NCBI GenBank assembly: GCA_022793315.1 | Contig: JAAWCO010000035.1 | Span: forward strand, 1-37,154 | Direction of reading: 5' to 3' | DNA from: Clostridiales bacterium | Lineage (GTDB): Bacteria; Bacillota; Clostridia; Oscillospirales; Acutalibacteraceae | Length of the DNA: 37,154 nt | Part shown: piece after piece, positions 1-7,594 of the stretch | Layout: each line of letters opens with the position of its first letter | Position numbering within the stretch: position 1 is the first letter of the stretch | Made by a program: the position numbers and the translations under genes | The notes under the pieces: model-generated | What the model was told of the DNA's origin: nothing | Database searches by the model: none | Seen by the model: the letters and a program-made list of their open reading frames with translations, nothing else

Positions 1-360
1 GAGGGAAAATGCCTGAGGCATTTTCAGGGCCACAGCCATCAAGCGTTAGGTGAGCATAAGCGTTGGGCTGTGGTGATGACAAGATGAAGAGAGGGAAAAT
101 GCCTGAGGCATTTTCAGGGCCACAGCCATCAAGCGTTAGGTGAGCATAAGCGTTGGGCTGTGGTCAAGACAAGATGAGGTTCGGGAAAATGCCTGGGGCA
201 TTTTCAGGGCCACAGCCACCGGGCGTCACGTGAGCATAAGCGTTGGGCTGTGGTGATGACAAGATGAAGAGAGGGAAAATGCCTGAGGCATTTTCAGGGC
301 CACAGCCACCGGGCGTCACGTGAGCATAAGCGTTGGGCTGTGGTCATCGTATCAGGCTGG
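1..360. repeat. Tandem array of about four 90-bp units, each with two inverted repeats; probably continues left of the window
   Basis: GAGGGAAAATGCCTGAGGCATTTTCAGGGCCACAGCC...GGCTGTGG recurs at 1, 91, 181 (variant) and 271, with an exact 90-bp period. Each unit has GAAAATGCC-TGA/TGG-GGCATTTTC and CCACAGCC...GGCTGTGG stems. Confidence 0.95.
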
Positions 361-1351
361 CGCTTTCCTTTTTGAATACAGAGAGATAATCGAAGGCAAC
401 AATCGGCTCCAGCATCTCCCGCTCTCGCTGCAGCACCTTTTCCACCCACTGGCAGGCTGTCTCCAGGCAAACAGAACCGGTGGCGTGTGTCGGGCTCATG
501 TTATGCTTCATACAGAGCAGCAGCACCCGATTGGCGTCCTTTATCAGCTGTTCCCGGTCGGCCGCGGTAAAGGGATAGCCCGGAATTGCATAGCTTTCCA
601 TGATTTTCTCAATACGGAACATCATGAGCCTTTTATGCTCACAAAAGACGCATGGCCATCGTTCATCCACATGAGCGCCGGTATTTGCCATCAGATAAGG
701 AATAATCTGCCGGCAGGCCTCTGCGCCGAAGGCCTTCACAACCTCCTGATTGTGGTATTTGTGATCGTCCAGATCATAATCCTGTGAGTCCAGATAGCTT
801 TTCAGCTTCTTTTGAATACGGAGAAAACGGTAATCCACGCCGCGGGGATTGATGCGAAAGAATTGCAGCTGGCAGAGGAGGTCGGTCTGCAGCGAGCGGA
901 GAAATTCCGCATACCCCACCGTCCGGCTGTAGTAATGCTTGCCGTACATCATGGCGGAAAAGCCCTCCGGTCCGTAGCCGTACAGCAGAAGTCCCTCAAT
1001 ATGGGGCTCATCACCGTACCGCCGTGTGCCGGGGATTTCCGCACAGTTCACCCAGGCGGCGCAGTACCAGCCATCCTGCAGATAGCCACGGATGTGTGCC
1101 GCCGCGTCGGACAGCCGCCGGATCATATCCGGATAGAGGATGGACAGAGACAGGCAGGGCCAGTGGACATAAAGAGGCTCATGATAATCGTAAGGACAGG
1201 TATGAGAGGGGTCGTAGACCATCTGAATAAAGTGGTTGAGAATCCAATCGGTATAATATGGATTGGTCATCAGTACACTCAGCGGAAAGGCATAGTGAAG
1301 ATAAGACTGCATGGGTGGGGATGGTTCAATTGGCAGCTGAAATTCTTCCAT
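344..1351 (-). CDS. Uncharacterised 335-aa protein, last gene of the RiPP-like operon
   Basis: Long ORF whose start overlaps the stop of the upstream S8 gene at 1351. Cys/Trp/Tyr-rich; no family recognised with confidence. Confidence 0.8.
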   Translation of the reverse strand: MEEFQLPIEPSPPMQSYLHYAFPLSVLMTNPYYTDWILNHFIQMVYDPSHTCPYDYHEPLYVHWPCLSLSILYPDMIRRLSDAAAHIRGYLQDGWYCAAWVNCAEIPGTRRYGDEPHIEGLLLYGYGPEGFSAMMYGKHYYSRTVGYAEFLRSLQTDLLCQLQFFRINPRGVDYRFLRIQKKLKSYLDSQDYDLDDHKYHNQEVVKAFGAEACRQIIPYLMANTGAHVDERWPCVFCEHKRLMMFRIEKIMESYAIPGYPFTAADREQLIKDANRVLLLCMKHNMSPTHATGSVCLETACQWVEKVLQREREMLEPIVAFDYLSVFKKESASLIR

Positions 1352-3237
1352 TACACCGGGGCCCCTTTCTCTTCGCTGTCCGTTTCATCGGCAAAATAAT
1401 CAATCACGATGTCGGTCAGCGCCTCCATATCCTCCTCCTTTTCCAGACGCAGGACGGGCCGGTCAAACGCCGCCTCCCATTGGTGGCGCAGAGAGAGGAA
1501 CTCCTCCTCTGTCAGCGGGCGCTTTCCGCCCATCAGCCCCGACCGCGGAAAGCGCAGGGTCAGGGGAAAGACGACCAGCGCCGCCACTCGGCTGTCCACA
1601 GCGGATTCCAGAAAATGAATACAGCGCCGGAGATATGACTCCTCATCAAAGGGATTGACACACAGAAGGATTATATCCGGCTGAACGCCCATCAGAAAAT
1701 GTAGCTGATGCAGAGGATAATCGCCCAGATTCCCCGTATCGTGGGGGAGGATTTCCGACTGACACCCGGTCAGAATCAGCTCCGCACCGTCCTCCGACAG
1801 CTCGTTGATGGTCTGATTGAGCCAGGCGATGGCCGCATAGCTGCTGAGCTCTGAAGAGGAATCAAACCCGAAATGGAAGCACGCCTCCATACCGAAAAGC
1901 GGGGCGCTGGGCTCGGTGCCGATCTGCCCCAGCCGGTATCCGCGGCGGAGAAGCTTTTCCCGCAGCAGCAGCTGCAGAGTGAACTTTCCCTGACGGGAGC
2001 TGGTACCGAATACGGCGGCCACCGGAAGCCAGGGGCGATAGAGCTTGCCAAAATTGGGCGGTTTCAGGTCGGACAGCCGGAGCCGGGGGAAGTAAAAGCG
2101 GGGATTTTCCGCCCATTCCCCTGCGCCGCACGACTCCAGATCGTCAAAGGCATAGACATACTTGTCCGTTTCCGCCGCCTTTTGCAGCAGACGTGGGAGC
2201 AGAGTATCCTCCCTGATCAGCTGAGACAGCTCCCGTGTGTGTCCCAGTATCAGCGTATCGAAAGAGCTCCAGTCCAGCGCATCAATATCTCCGATGATCT
2301 GATCCTGTTCCGGCGGAATACCGGGCAGGAGGCGGGCGGTATGGGCGCCCACCCGGCCGGAAACCCGGAGGTCGCACACCCCCTCCACCGTGAAGGGGAG
2401 AAGCCGGGCATACCGCACCAGGCTGTGAATCTCCTTGTTAAAGGGGAAGAGAACGGCCCGGCGATAGCTGCCGACCGGCGGTTGGGGAGAGGGAGCGCCC
2501 GCCGCGGTGAAACGCCAGCGCGGGGGCGTTTCCCGGCAAAGGTGCTCATAAGCCTCCGCCGCGGTCACTCCGTCCCCACACATCCGCTGAGCCAGAAGAC
2601 CGCTGACATGGGCGCAGGCCAGACTGTTGCCTGAGTCAATAAAAACGTCGGGATTCACCCAGGCGACCCGCTGGGCGCGGCCGCAGGCGCACAAATCGAC
2701 CATGCCGTCCTCCACCCTTTCGTAATCGGTGCTTTTCAGGCATCGTTCCCCTGTGGTGACGCCGACAACACCCTCAAAGGCCGCAGGGTAGGTGACGGCG
2801 CCGCCGTTTTCAAAGGCGGAGACAATCAGCGTTCCCCGGCGGCGGAGACGGAGGCACTGCTCACGCAGCGCCTCCTTATGCTCGCTGACGCACAGGCCCA
2901 AGCTGAGATTGAGAATATCACAGGGGATATTCTCCTCCACATATTGCAGGGCCGCCAGCAGCAGCTCCTCATCAATCAGCGTCTCAAGGGAGTCAAACAG
3001 ACGGACGGCGAAAAGGCGAACCGACCGGCAGTGGGAAACCACGAGGCCCCCCATCGCGGTTCCATGACCCAGGCGGTCCTGATATTCCCCGGTCAGAAGG
3101 ATATCGCCCGCCGCGCTGCGCCCGATGGCAACACCGTCACAGAGCGCCTGCCGGAGATACGGATGTGAGGGATTGAGTCCCGAATCAATCAGGACCACCA
3201 GCGGTCCGCCGCCGGATGGGGGAGTGGGAAGAGACAT
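1351..3237 (-). CDS. S8 (subtilisin-like) serine protease fused to a C-terminal P-loop/DUF1611-like domain; candidate leader peptidase or peptide maturation protein
   Basis: Catalytic-type motifs VVLIDSGLN (Asp), GHGTAMGG (His) and GNSLACAHVSG (Ser). The C-terminal half has GTSSRQGKFT (P-loop-like). ATG at 3235-3237 follows AAGGAGGA. Confidence 0.85.
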   Translation of the reverse strand: MSLPTPPSGGGPLVVLIDSGLNPSHPYLRQALCDGVAIGRSAAGDILLTGEYQDRLGHGTAMGGLVVSHCRSVRLFAVRLFDSLETLIDEELLLAALQYVEENIPCDILNLSLGLCVSEHKEALREQCLRLRRRGTLIVSAFENGGAVTYPAAFEGVVGVTTGERCLKSTDYERVEDGMVDLCACGRAQRVAWVNPDVFIDSGNSLACAHVSGLLAQRMCGDGVTAAEAYEHLCRETPPRWRFTAAGAPSPQPPVGSYRRAVLFPFNKEIHSLVRYARLLPFTVEGVCDLRVSGRVGAHTARLLPGIPPEQDQIIGDIDALDWSSFDTLILGHTRELSQLIREDTLLPRLLQKAAETDKYVYAFDDLESCGAGEWAENPRFYFPRLRLSDLKPPNFGKLYRPWLPVAAVFGTSSRQGKFTLQLLLREKLLRRGYRLGQIGTEPSAPLFGMEACFHFGFDSSSELSSYAAIAWLNQTINELSEDGAELILTGCQSEILPHDTGNLGDYPLHQLHFLMGVQPDIILLCVNPFDEESYLRRCIHFLESAVDSRVAALVVFPLTLRFPRSGLMGGKRPLTEEEFLSLRHQWEAAFDRPVLRLEKEEDMEALTDIVIDYFADETDSEEKGAPV

Positions 3238-3255
3238 GGCCATTCCTCCTTTTTA

Positions 3256-3348
3256 TCAGTCCGGTATGGTTTCAGTCCGTGTTGAAAAAGAATAAAGCGC
3301 CCAAGGGTCAGATTCTTTTTTACTATACGGCGTTACATTTTTTGCCAT
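3256..3348 (-). CDS. Possible 30-aa small peptide MAKNVTPYSKKESDPWALYSFSTRTETIPD in the 190-bp gap upstream of the protease gene
   Basis: ATG...TGA read by hand on the minus strand. No clear Shine-Dalgarno at good spacing. Ends just before the RBS of the protease gene. Confidence 0.25.
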   Translation of the reverse strand: MAKNVTPYSKKESDPWALYSFSTRTETIPD

Positions 3349-3428
3349 ACGACAAAATTCCGGCAAACGTTTCTCCTGTCTGACAGAAATCTTTCGCCTT
3401 GGGTATTCCGTGGTTAATCGGGCAGGGC

Positions 3429-5222
3429 TTAAGCATCGACATAATACTGGGCCTGCTTGTGATAGAGGTCGGCGTAGATGCCGTCCGCCGCCATCAGGCT
3501 GGAGTGAGTGCCGTACTCGGCCAGGCGGCCCTGGTCAAAGACGGCCACATGGTCGCAGAAACGGGAGGAGGACATGCGGTGGGAGATGTAGAGGGCCGTC
3601 TTGCGGTCGGACAGGTCGTTGAACTGGCGGTAAATCTCGTGCTCGGCCAGCGGGTCGAGGGCGGCGGTCGGTTCGTCCAGAATCACCACCGGCGCGTCCT
3701 TGTAGAAGGCCCGGGCGATGGCCAGCTTCTGCATTTCGCCGCCCGACAGCTCCACCCCGCCCTCAAAATCCTTGTGGAGCCAGGTGTCCATCCCGAGGGG
3801 GAGAGCCTGTACCCGGTCGTAAATATGGGCCTTCTTCAGGGCGGCGGTCACCCGCTCCTCATTATCCGGCTCGCCGAAGCCGATATTCTCCCGGATGGTG
3901 TTGGGGAAGAGGCGGAAGTCCTGAAAGACGGGGGAGAAGAGGCGCAGATATTCGTCATAGTCGTATTCCCGGATATCGACGCCGTCGACGAGGATCACCC
4001 CGTCGGTGGGATCGTAGAGACGCATCAGCAGCTTGACAAAGGTGGTCTTGCCCGCGCCGTTCTCTCCGATGATGGAGAACTTTTCCTCCGGCGCGATGGC
4101 GAGGCAGATGTCCTCCAGTGTGTTTTGCTGCTGGCCGGGGTAGCGGAAGGAGACGTGGCGGAACTCCAGCGTCGGGGGACGTCCGCCGGAGAGAAGGAGA
4201 CGGCGGTCCTCCCGCCGGGTTTCACGCATGGTCTCGGGCTTCTCCATAAAGGAGCGGAATTCGTCGCAGAGGATATTGGTCTCGGCAAGCTCGTTAAAAA
4301 TATCGAGGATGTCGGAGATGGTCTCATAAAACTGGTTGGCGGCGCCGATGTAGAGGGTGAAGGAGCCGATGGTGATATGACCGAGGCTGTATTTTAAGAG
4401 GAGGAAGAGGTAGATGACGGCGGTCTGGAGATTGTTGAGCAGGGAGCGGAGCCAGCCGATCCGGCGGTTATAGCGGGACTGATCGTCCTGAATGGTGAGG
4501 GTCTCGCCGACGGCACGGTCGTATTTGTCCAGCAGAAGGGAGCGCGCCTGATAGAGGCGGAGCTCCTTGCCGGTGGGGATATCGGCCATGCGCCCGGCGG
4601 CATAGTCGGAGTGACGGCGGGTTTTGTTGACAGTAATCTGATACTCGTGATTGCGCTTCATGGCGCGGTTGTTGAGCAGCAGGTTGACGGCCACCAGCGC
4701 GAGCAGGATCAGGATCATGGACAGATCGAGGGTCGCCACAATGGCGATCAGACAAAACAGCTTGATGACACTGGTAATAAAAGAATTAAAAATAATAATC
4801 GATTTGGTGGTCATCTGGAAAATGTTATCCAGACCATGCATAAACTGATTTTGCGACTCGGCCCCCTCCATCTCGCCAAAATCAAGCCGGATGGATTTTT
4901 GCACCATTTTTAAAACAAGGAGATAGTCGTTTTTCATGTTTTTCCCTACCTGATAGCCCTTCAGATAAGAGAGAGTATGATTGCAAAAAAAGGAAAGCAG
5001 GGCAAAGGCGCCGATAAGGACGAGGGGCGCCGATACAGCGCCTTCCTGAAGCAGGGCATCCAGGATCAGCTTGGGAAATACGATGGCCATCAGGGATTCA
5101 AAATCCCGGAAAAGGCCGAAAAGCAGATTGAGAAGGACGGTTTTGGGATTCAGACTCCACTGGAGGCGAATGAGATAGACGAGATTACGCAGAGTACCCT
5201 TCGGCAGCTTCGGCAGTGCCAT
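3429..5222 (-). CDS. ABC transporter, fused permease and ATPase (exporter type)
   Basis: N-terminal TM region; Walker A GENGAGKT, signature LSGGEMQKLAIARAF, Walker B VVILDEPTAALDP. No C39 peptidase domain. Confidence 0.93.
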   Translation of the reverse strand: MALPKLPKGTLRNLVYLIRLQWSLNPKTVLLNLLFGLFRDFESLMAIVFPKLILDALLQEGAVSAPLVLIGAFALLSFFCNHTLSYLKGYQVGKNMKNDYLLVLKMVQKSIRLDFGEMEGAESQNQFMHGLDNIFQMTTKSIIIFNSFITSVIKLFCLIAIVATLDLSMILILLALVAVNLLLNNRAMKRNHEYQITVNKTRRHSDYAAGRMADIPTGKELRLYQARSLLLDKYDRAVGETLTIQDDQSRYNRRIGWLRSLLNNLQTAVIYLFLLLKYSLGHITIGSFTLYIGAANQFYETISDILDIFNELAETNILCDEFRSFMEKPETMRETRREDRRLLLSGGRPPTLEFRHVSFRYPGQQQNTLEDICLAIAPEEKFSIIGENGAGKTTFVKLLMRLYDPTDGVILVDGVDIREYDYDEYLRLFSPVFQDFRLFPNTIRENIGFGEPDNEERVTAALKKAHIYDRVQALPLGMDTWLHKDFEGGVELSGGEMQKLAIARAFYKDAPVVILDEPTAALDPLAEHEIYRQFNDLSDRKTALYISHRMSSSRFCDHVAVFDQGRLAEYGTHSSLMAADGIYADLYHKQAQYYVDA

Positions 5223-7014
5223 CTTCTTCCCCTCCTTCCTGATAATTCTGCGCCTGGGTGTTGAACATGTCGGCGTACAGGCCCGGCTCCGCCATTAGGG
5301 CGTCGTGGGAGCCCTCCTGAGCCAGCCGGCCCTCCGCAAACACCACGATGCGGTCGGCGATGCGGCAGCTGGACAGCCGGTGGGAGATGAAGAGGATGGT
5401 TTTCTGCCCCGCGAGCCGGTTGACCCGGCGGTACAGCTCATCCTCCGACCGGGGGGAGAGGGCGGCGGTGGGTTCGTCCAGAATGAACACCGGCGCGTCC
5501 TTGTAAAAGGCGCGGGAAATGGCCAGCTTCTGCTGCTCGCCGCCCGACAGCTCCAGCCCCTCCTCATCGAAGAAGCGGGTCATGGGGGTGGCGGCGCCGC
5601 GCGGCAGGCGCGCCGCTCGTTCGGTCAGGCCCGCCTGCTCCAGGGCGCGGGCCAGCGGCTCCTCTTCCACTGTTTCGCTCATGGCCACATTTTCCCCCAG
5701 CGTATAGCTGAGAATGTGAAAATCCTGAAAGACGGTAGAAAAGAGGCGGGCGTATTCGCCGGGGGCGCAGGTCTCCCGGTCCTTCCCGTTGATCCGGATG
5801 ACGCCGCCGGTGGGGGGATAGAGACCCATCAGCAGCTTGACAAAGGTGGTCTTGCCCGCGCCGTTGGGACCGACGATGGAGAGACTTTCGTTTTCCCGGA
5901 TGGTCAGACAGAGGTCAGACAGGGTTTCCCGCTCCTGCCCGGGATAGTGGAAGGAGACATGGTCGAACTCAATGGTGAGGGGGGAGCGCTCCGGCAGGGG
6001 GTCACAGCCGGAGAAGCCGTCCTCCTGCTCCAGAAAGCGTTTGAGGGCCTCCATGTACAGGCTCTGGGTGAGGAGGGAGGAGAGGCCGGTGAGACCGGCG
6101 GAAAAAAGGGAAGAAAATTGGAGGATGGCGGAGATATACAGACTGAAATCGCCCACCGTCGCCTGCCCGCCCAGCAGCTGGCGGGACAGGTACCAGTAGA
6201 CGAGAAAAATCTGCCCGCCGTAAGCCAGCGCAGTGAAAAAGCTGGTTTTCATATTCAACAGGGCGATATCGGTATTGTGGCGGTCGATCCATTGTAGGCT
6301 GCGGCTGTAATTCCGGCTGCAAAAGGGTTCTAGATGAAACAGACGGGTTTCCTTCCCGTATTCGGGGAAAGCGGCATGATGAAGAATCGTATAGATTTTG
6401 CGGCTTTCCACTCGATTCGTCATATCATAGCGATATTGCCGCTGGTTCACGATCAGCGTCGCCGCGGCATTCACCAGCGATACGGCAAGAGCCAGCAGCA
6501 GCACCAGCGGGGAGAGGCGGGAGATAATCCCCAGCACCGAAAAGAGGGTGAGAAAATTGGTGATAAGCTGAAGGAGCAGGCCGGCGGTCTGGGGGATGCC
6601 GGTTTCCGCGATCCCCTTTTTGGCGGTCTCCAGGTCGTCGAGGATGGCGGAGTCCTCCAGCCGGACGAAGCGCAGGGAGAGGAGCTTTTCATATAGCTGC
6701 CGGTTGAGATACCGGTCGAAGGTACGGTTGCAGCGCTCGATCCGCTCGGAGAGCAGGCCTTGCAGCAGGGAGATGGCCAGCGCGGTCACGATCATGATTC
6801 CGGCATAGACAAACGCCTCCCGCAGGCGGAGGACCGGATACAGGGAATCCAGAATGTATTTGGGAAAGAGCAGGAGGTTGAGCGACGCCCCGGCGCCCAG
6901 CAGAGCGGAGAGGAGCAGACAGGCGAAATAGCCCCGGTCGACCCGCCAGGCGGTACGCATCAGGAAGGCGACGCAGGAACAGGTTCGCTTGACAGGTGCA
7001 GTGATTCGCTTCAT
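5185..7014 (-). CDS. ABC transporter, fused permease and ATPase (exporter type); probable heterodimer partner of the next gene
   Basis: Walker A GPNGAGKT, signature LSGGEQQKLAISRAF, VFILDEPTAALSP. Overlaps the next ORF by 38 nt. RBS GGGAGGAGGTC upstream of ATG. Confidence 0.93.
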   Translation of the reverse strand: MKRITAPVKRTCSCVAFLMRTAWRVDRGYFACLLLSALLGAGASLNLLLFPKYILDSLYPVLRLREAFVYAGIMIVTALAISLLQGLLSERIERCNRTFDRYLNRQLYEKLLSLRFVRLEDSAILDDLETAKKGIAETGIPQTAGLLLQLITNFLTLFSVLGIISRLSPLVLLLALAVSLVNAAATLIVNQRQYRYDMTNRVESRKIYTILHHAAFPEYGKETRLFHLEPFCSRNYSRSLQWIDRHNTDIALLNMKTSFFTALAYGGQIFLVYWYLSRQLLGGQATVGDFSLYISAILQFSSLFSAGLTGLSSLLTQSLYMEALKRFLEQEDGFSGCDPLPERSPLTIEFDHVSFHYPGQERETLSDLCLTIRENESLSIVGPNGAGKTTFVKLLMGLYPPTGGVIRINGKDRETCAPGEYARLFSTVFQDFHILSYTLGENVAMSETVEEEPLARALEQAGLTERAARLPRGAATPMTRFFDEEGLELSGGEQQKLAISRAFYKDAPVFILDEPTAALSPRSEDELYRRVNRLAGQKTILFISHRLSSCRIADRIVVFAEGRLAQEGSHDALMAEPGLYADMFNTQAQNYQEGGEEDGTAEAAEGYSA

Positions 7015-7053
7015 GGGTGTGACCTCCTCCCAGTAAAGGGTGATAAGAAAAGG

Positions 7054-7091
7054 GTTCTGTATGGGGGAGATTTTTCTCCCCCATACAGAAC
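7054..7091 (-). terminator. Perfect 17-bp hairpin between the precursor gene and the ABC genes; terminator, attenuator or processing element
   Basis: GTTCTGTATGGGGGAGA-TTTT-TCTCCCCCATACAGAAC. On the minus strand it is followed by CCTTTTCTT. Confidence 0.75.
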
Positions 7092-7157
7092 AATGATTAT
7101 GCGTCCTGTTTTATGATTATGAAATTCAGAAAACGAATAGGGAAACCAGAACCATCA

Positions 7158-7262
7158 TTAGATGCAAATGAACGCGCATTTGCCCTTGTCACATTCATTG
7201 TCTCCGTACAGCCGAATGTAGGTATAACCGGACTTTTTCACCTTTTTCAATGTCTTTTTCAC
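7158..7262 (-). CDS. Putative RiPP precursor peptide (34 aa): MKKTLKKVKKSGYTYIRLYGDNECDKGKCAFICI
   Basis: GTG-start ORF absent from the ORF track. RBS-like AAAAGGAGGGAGGGG lies 5 nt upstream. Lys-rich N-terminus, Cys-containing C-terminus (C-x4-C-x3-C-I), located inside the radical SAM/ABC/protease operon. Confidence 0.75.
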   Translation of the reverse strand: MKKTLKKVKKSGYTYIRLYGDNECDKGKCAFICI

Positions 7263-7308
7263 GAAATCCCCTCCCTCCTTTTCCAGATTGGTTCAGCAGG
7301 ACGCTTAA

Positions 7309-7581
7309 TCAGGCGGGAGTTTGATTGCCCTCCTCCTGAAGGGCAGCGATGGTTTCACATAAGTTTTCAAGGGAGGAAAAAAAGTCCATATTTACGGCAT
7401 CCGGAGGGAAAAGAATGCCGAAGGTTTCTTCCAGCGCCAGAATGGTGGACATGAACTGGATGGAGTCCTCAAAATAATCGCTCAGATCCTGATCCCCGGC
7501 CTCTGCATCCGTGATAAAGATGCCGTTTTCCTCCAGCACCGCCTGCACACGGGACAGGAGCGCTGTTTTTTCCGTTATCAT
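7309..7581 (-). CDS. Acyl-carrier-protein-like protein (peptide maturation-associated)
   Basis: 90 aa from MITEKTALL; ACP-like helix-2 motif FEDSIQFMSTILALEETFGI keeps the Asp-Ser of a phosphopantetheine site. RBS GAGG before ATG. Confidence 0.75.
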   Translation of the reverse strand: MITEKTALLSRVQAVLEENGIFITDAEAGDQDLSDYFEDSIQFMSTILALEETFGILFPPDAVNMDFFSSLENLCETIAALQEEGNQTPA

Positions 7582-7594
7582 ATCCGTTACCTCC

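Noticed and set aside
1-360. CRISPR array interpretation of the left-edge repeats
   Set aside because: The units are nearly identical over the full 90 bp, without unique 30-40-bp spacers, and no cas genes are present.
3399-4397. 332-aa plus-strand ORF antisense to the ABC transporter
   Set aside because: Antisense shadow ORF of a GC-rich gene; the translation (VVDGVDI-type reverse-frame artefacts) has no domain features. The same applies to 5305-6297, 21257-22654, 31674-33782 and 24119-25987.
7113-7454. 113-aa plus-strand ORF across the precursor region
   Set aside because: Opposite strand to the operon and overlaps both the ACP-like gene and the RBS-equipped precursor; low-complexity translation with no recognisable family.
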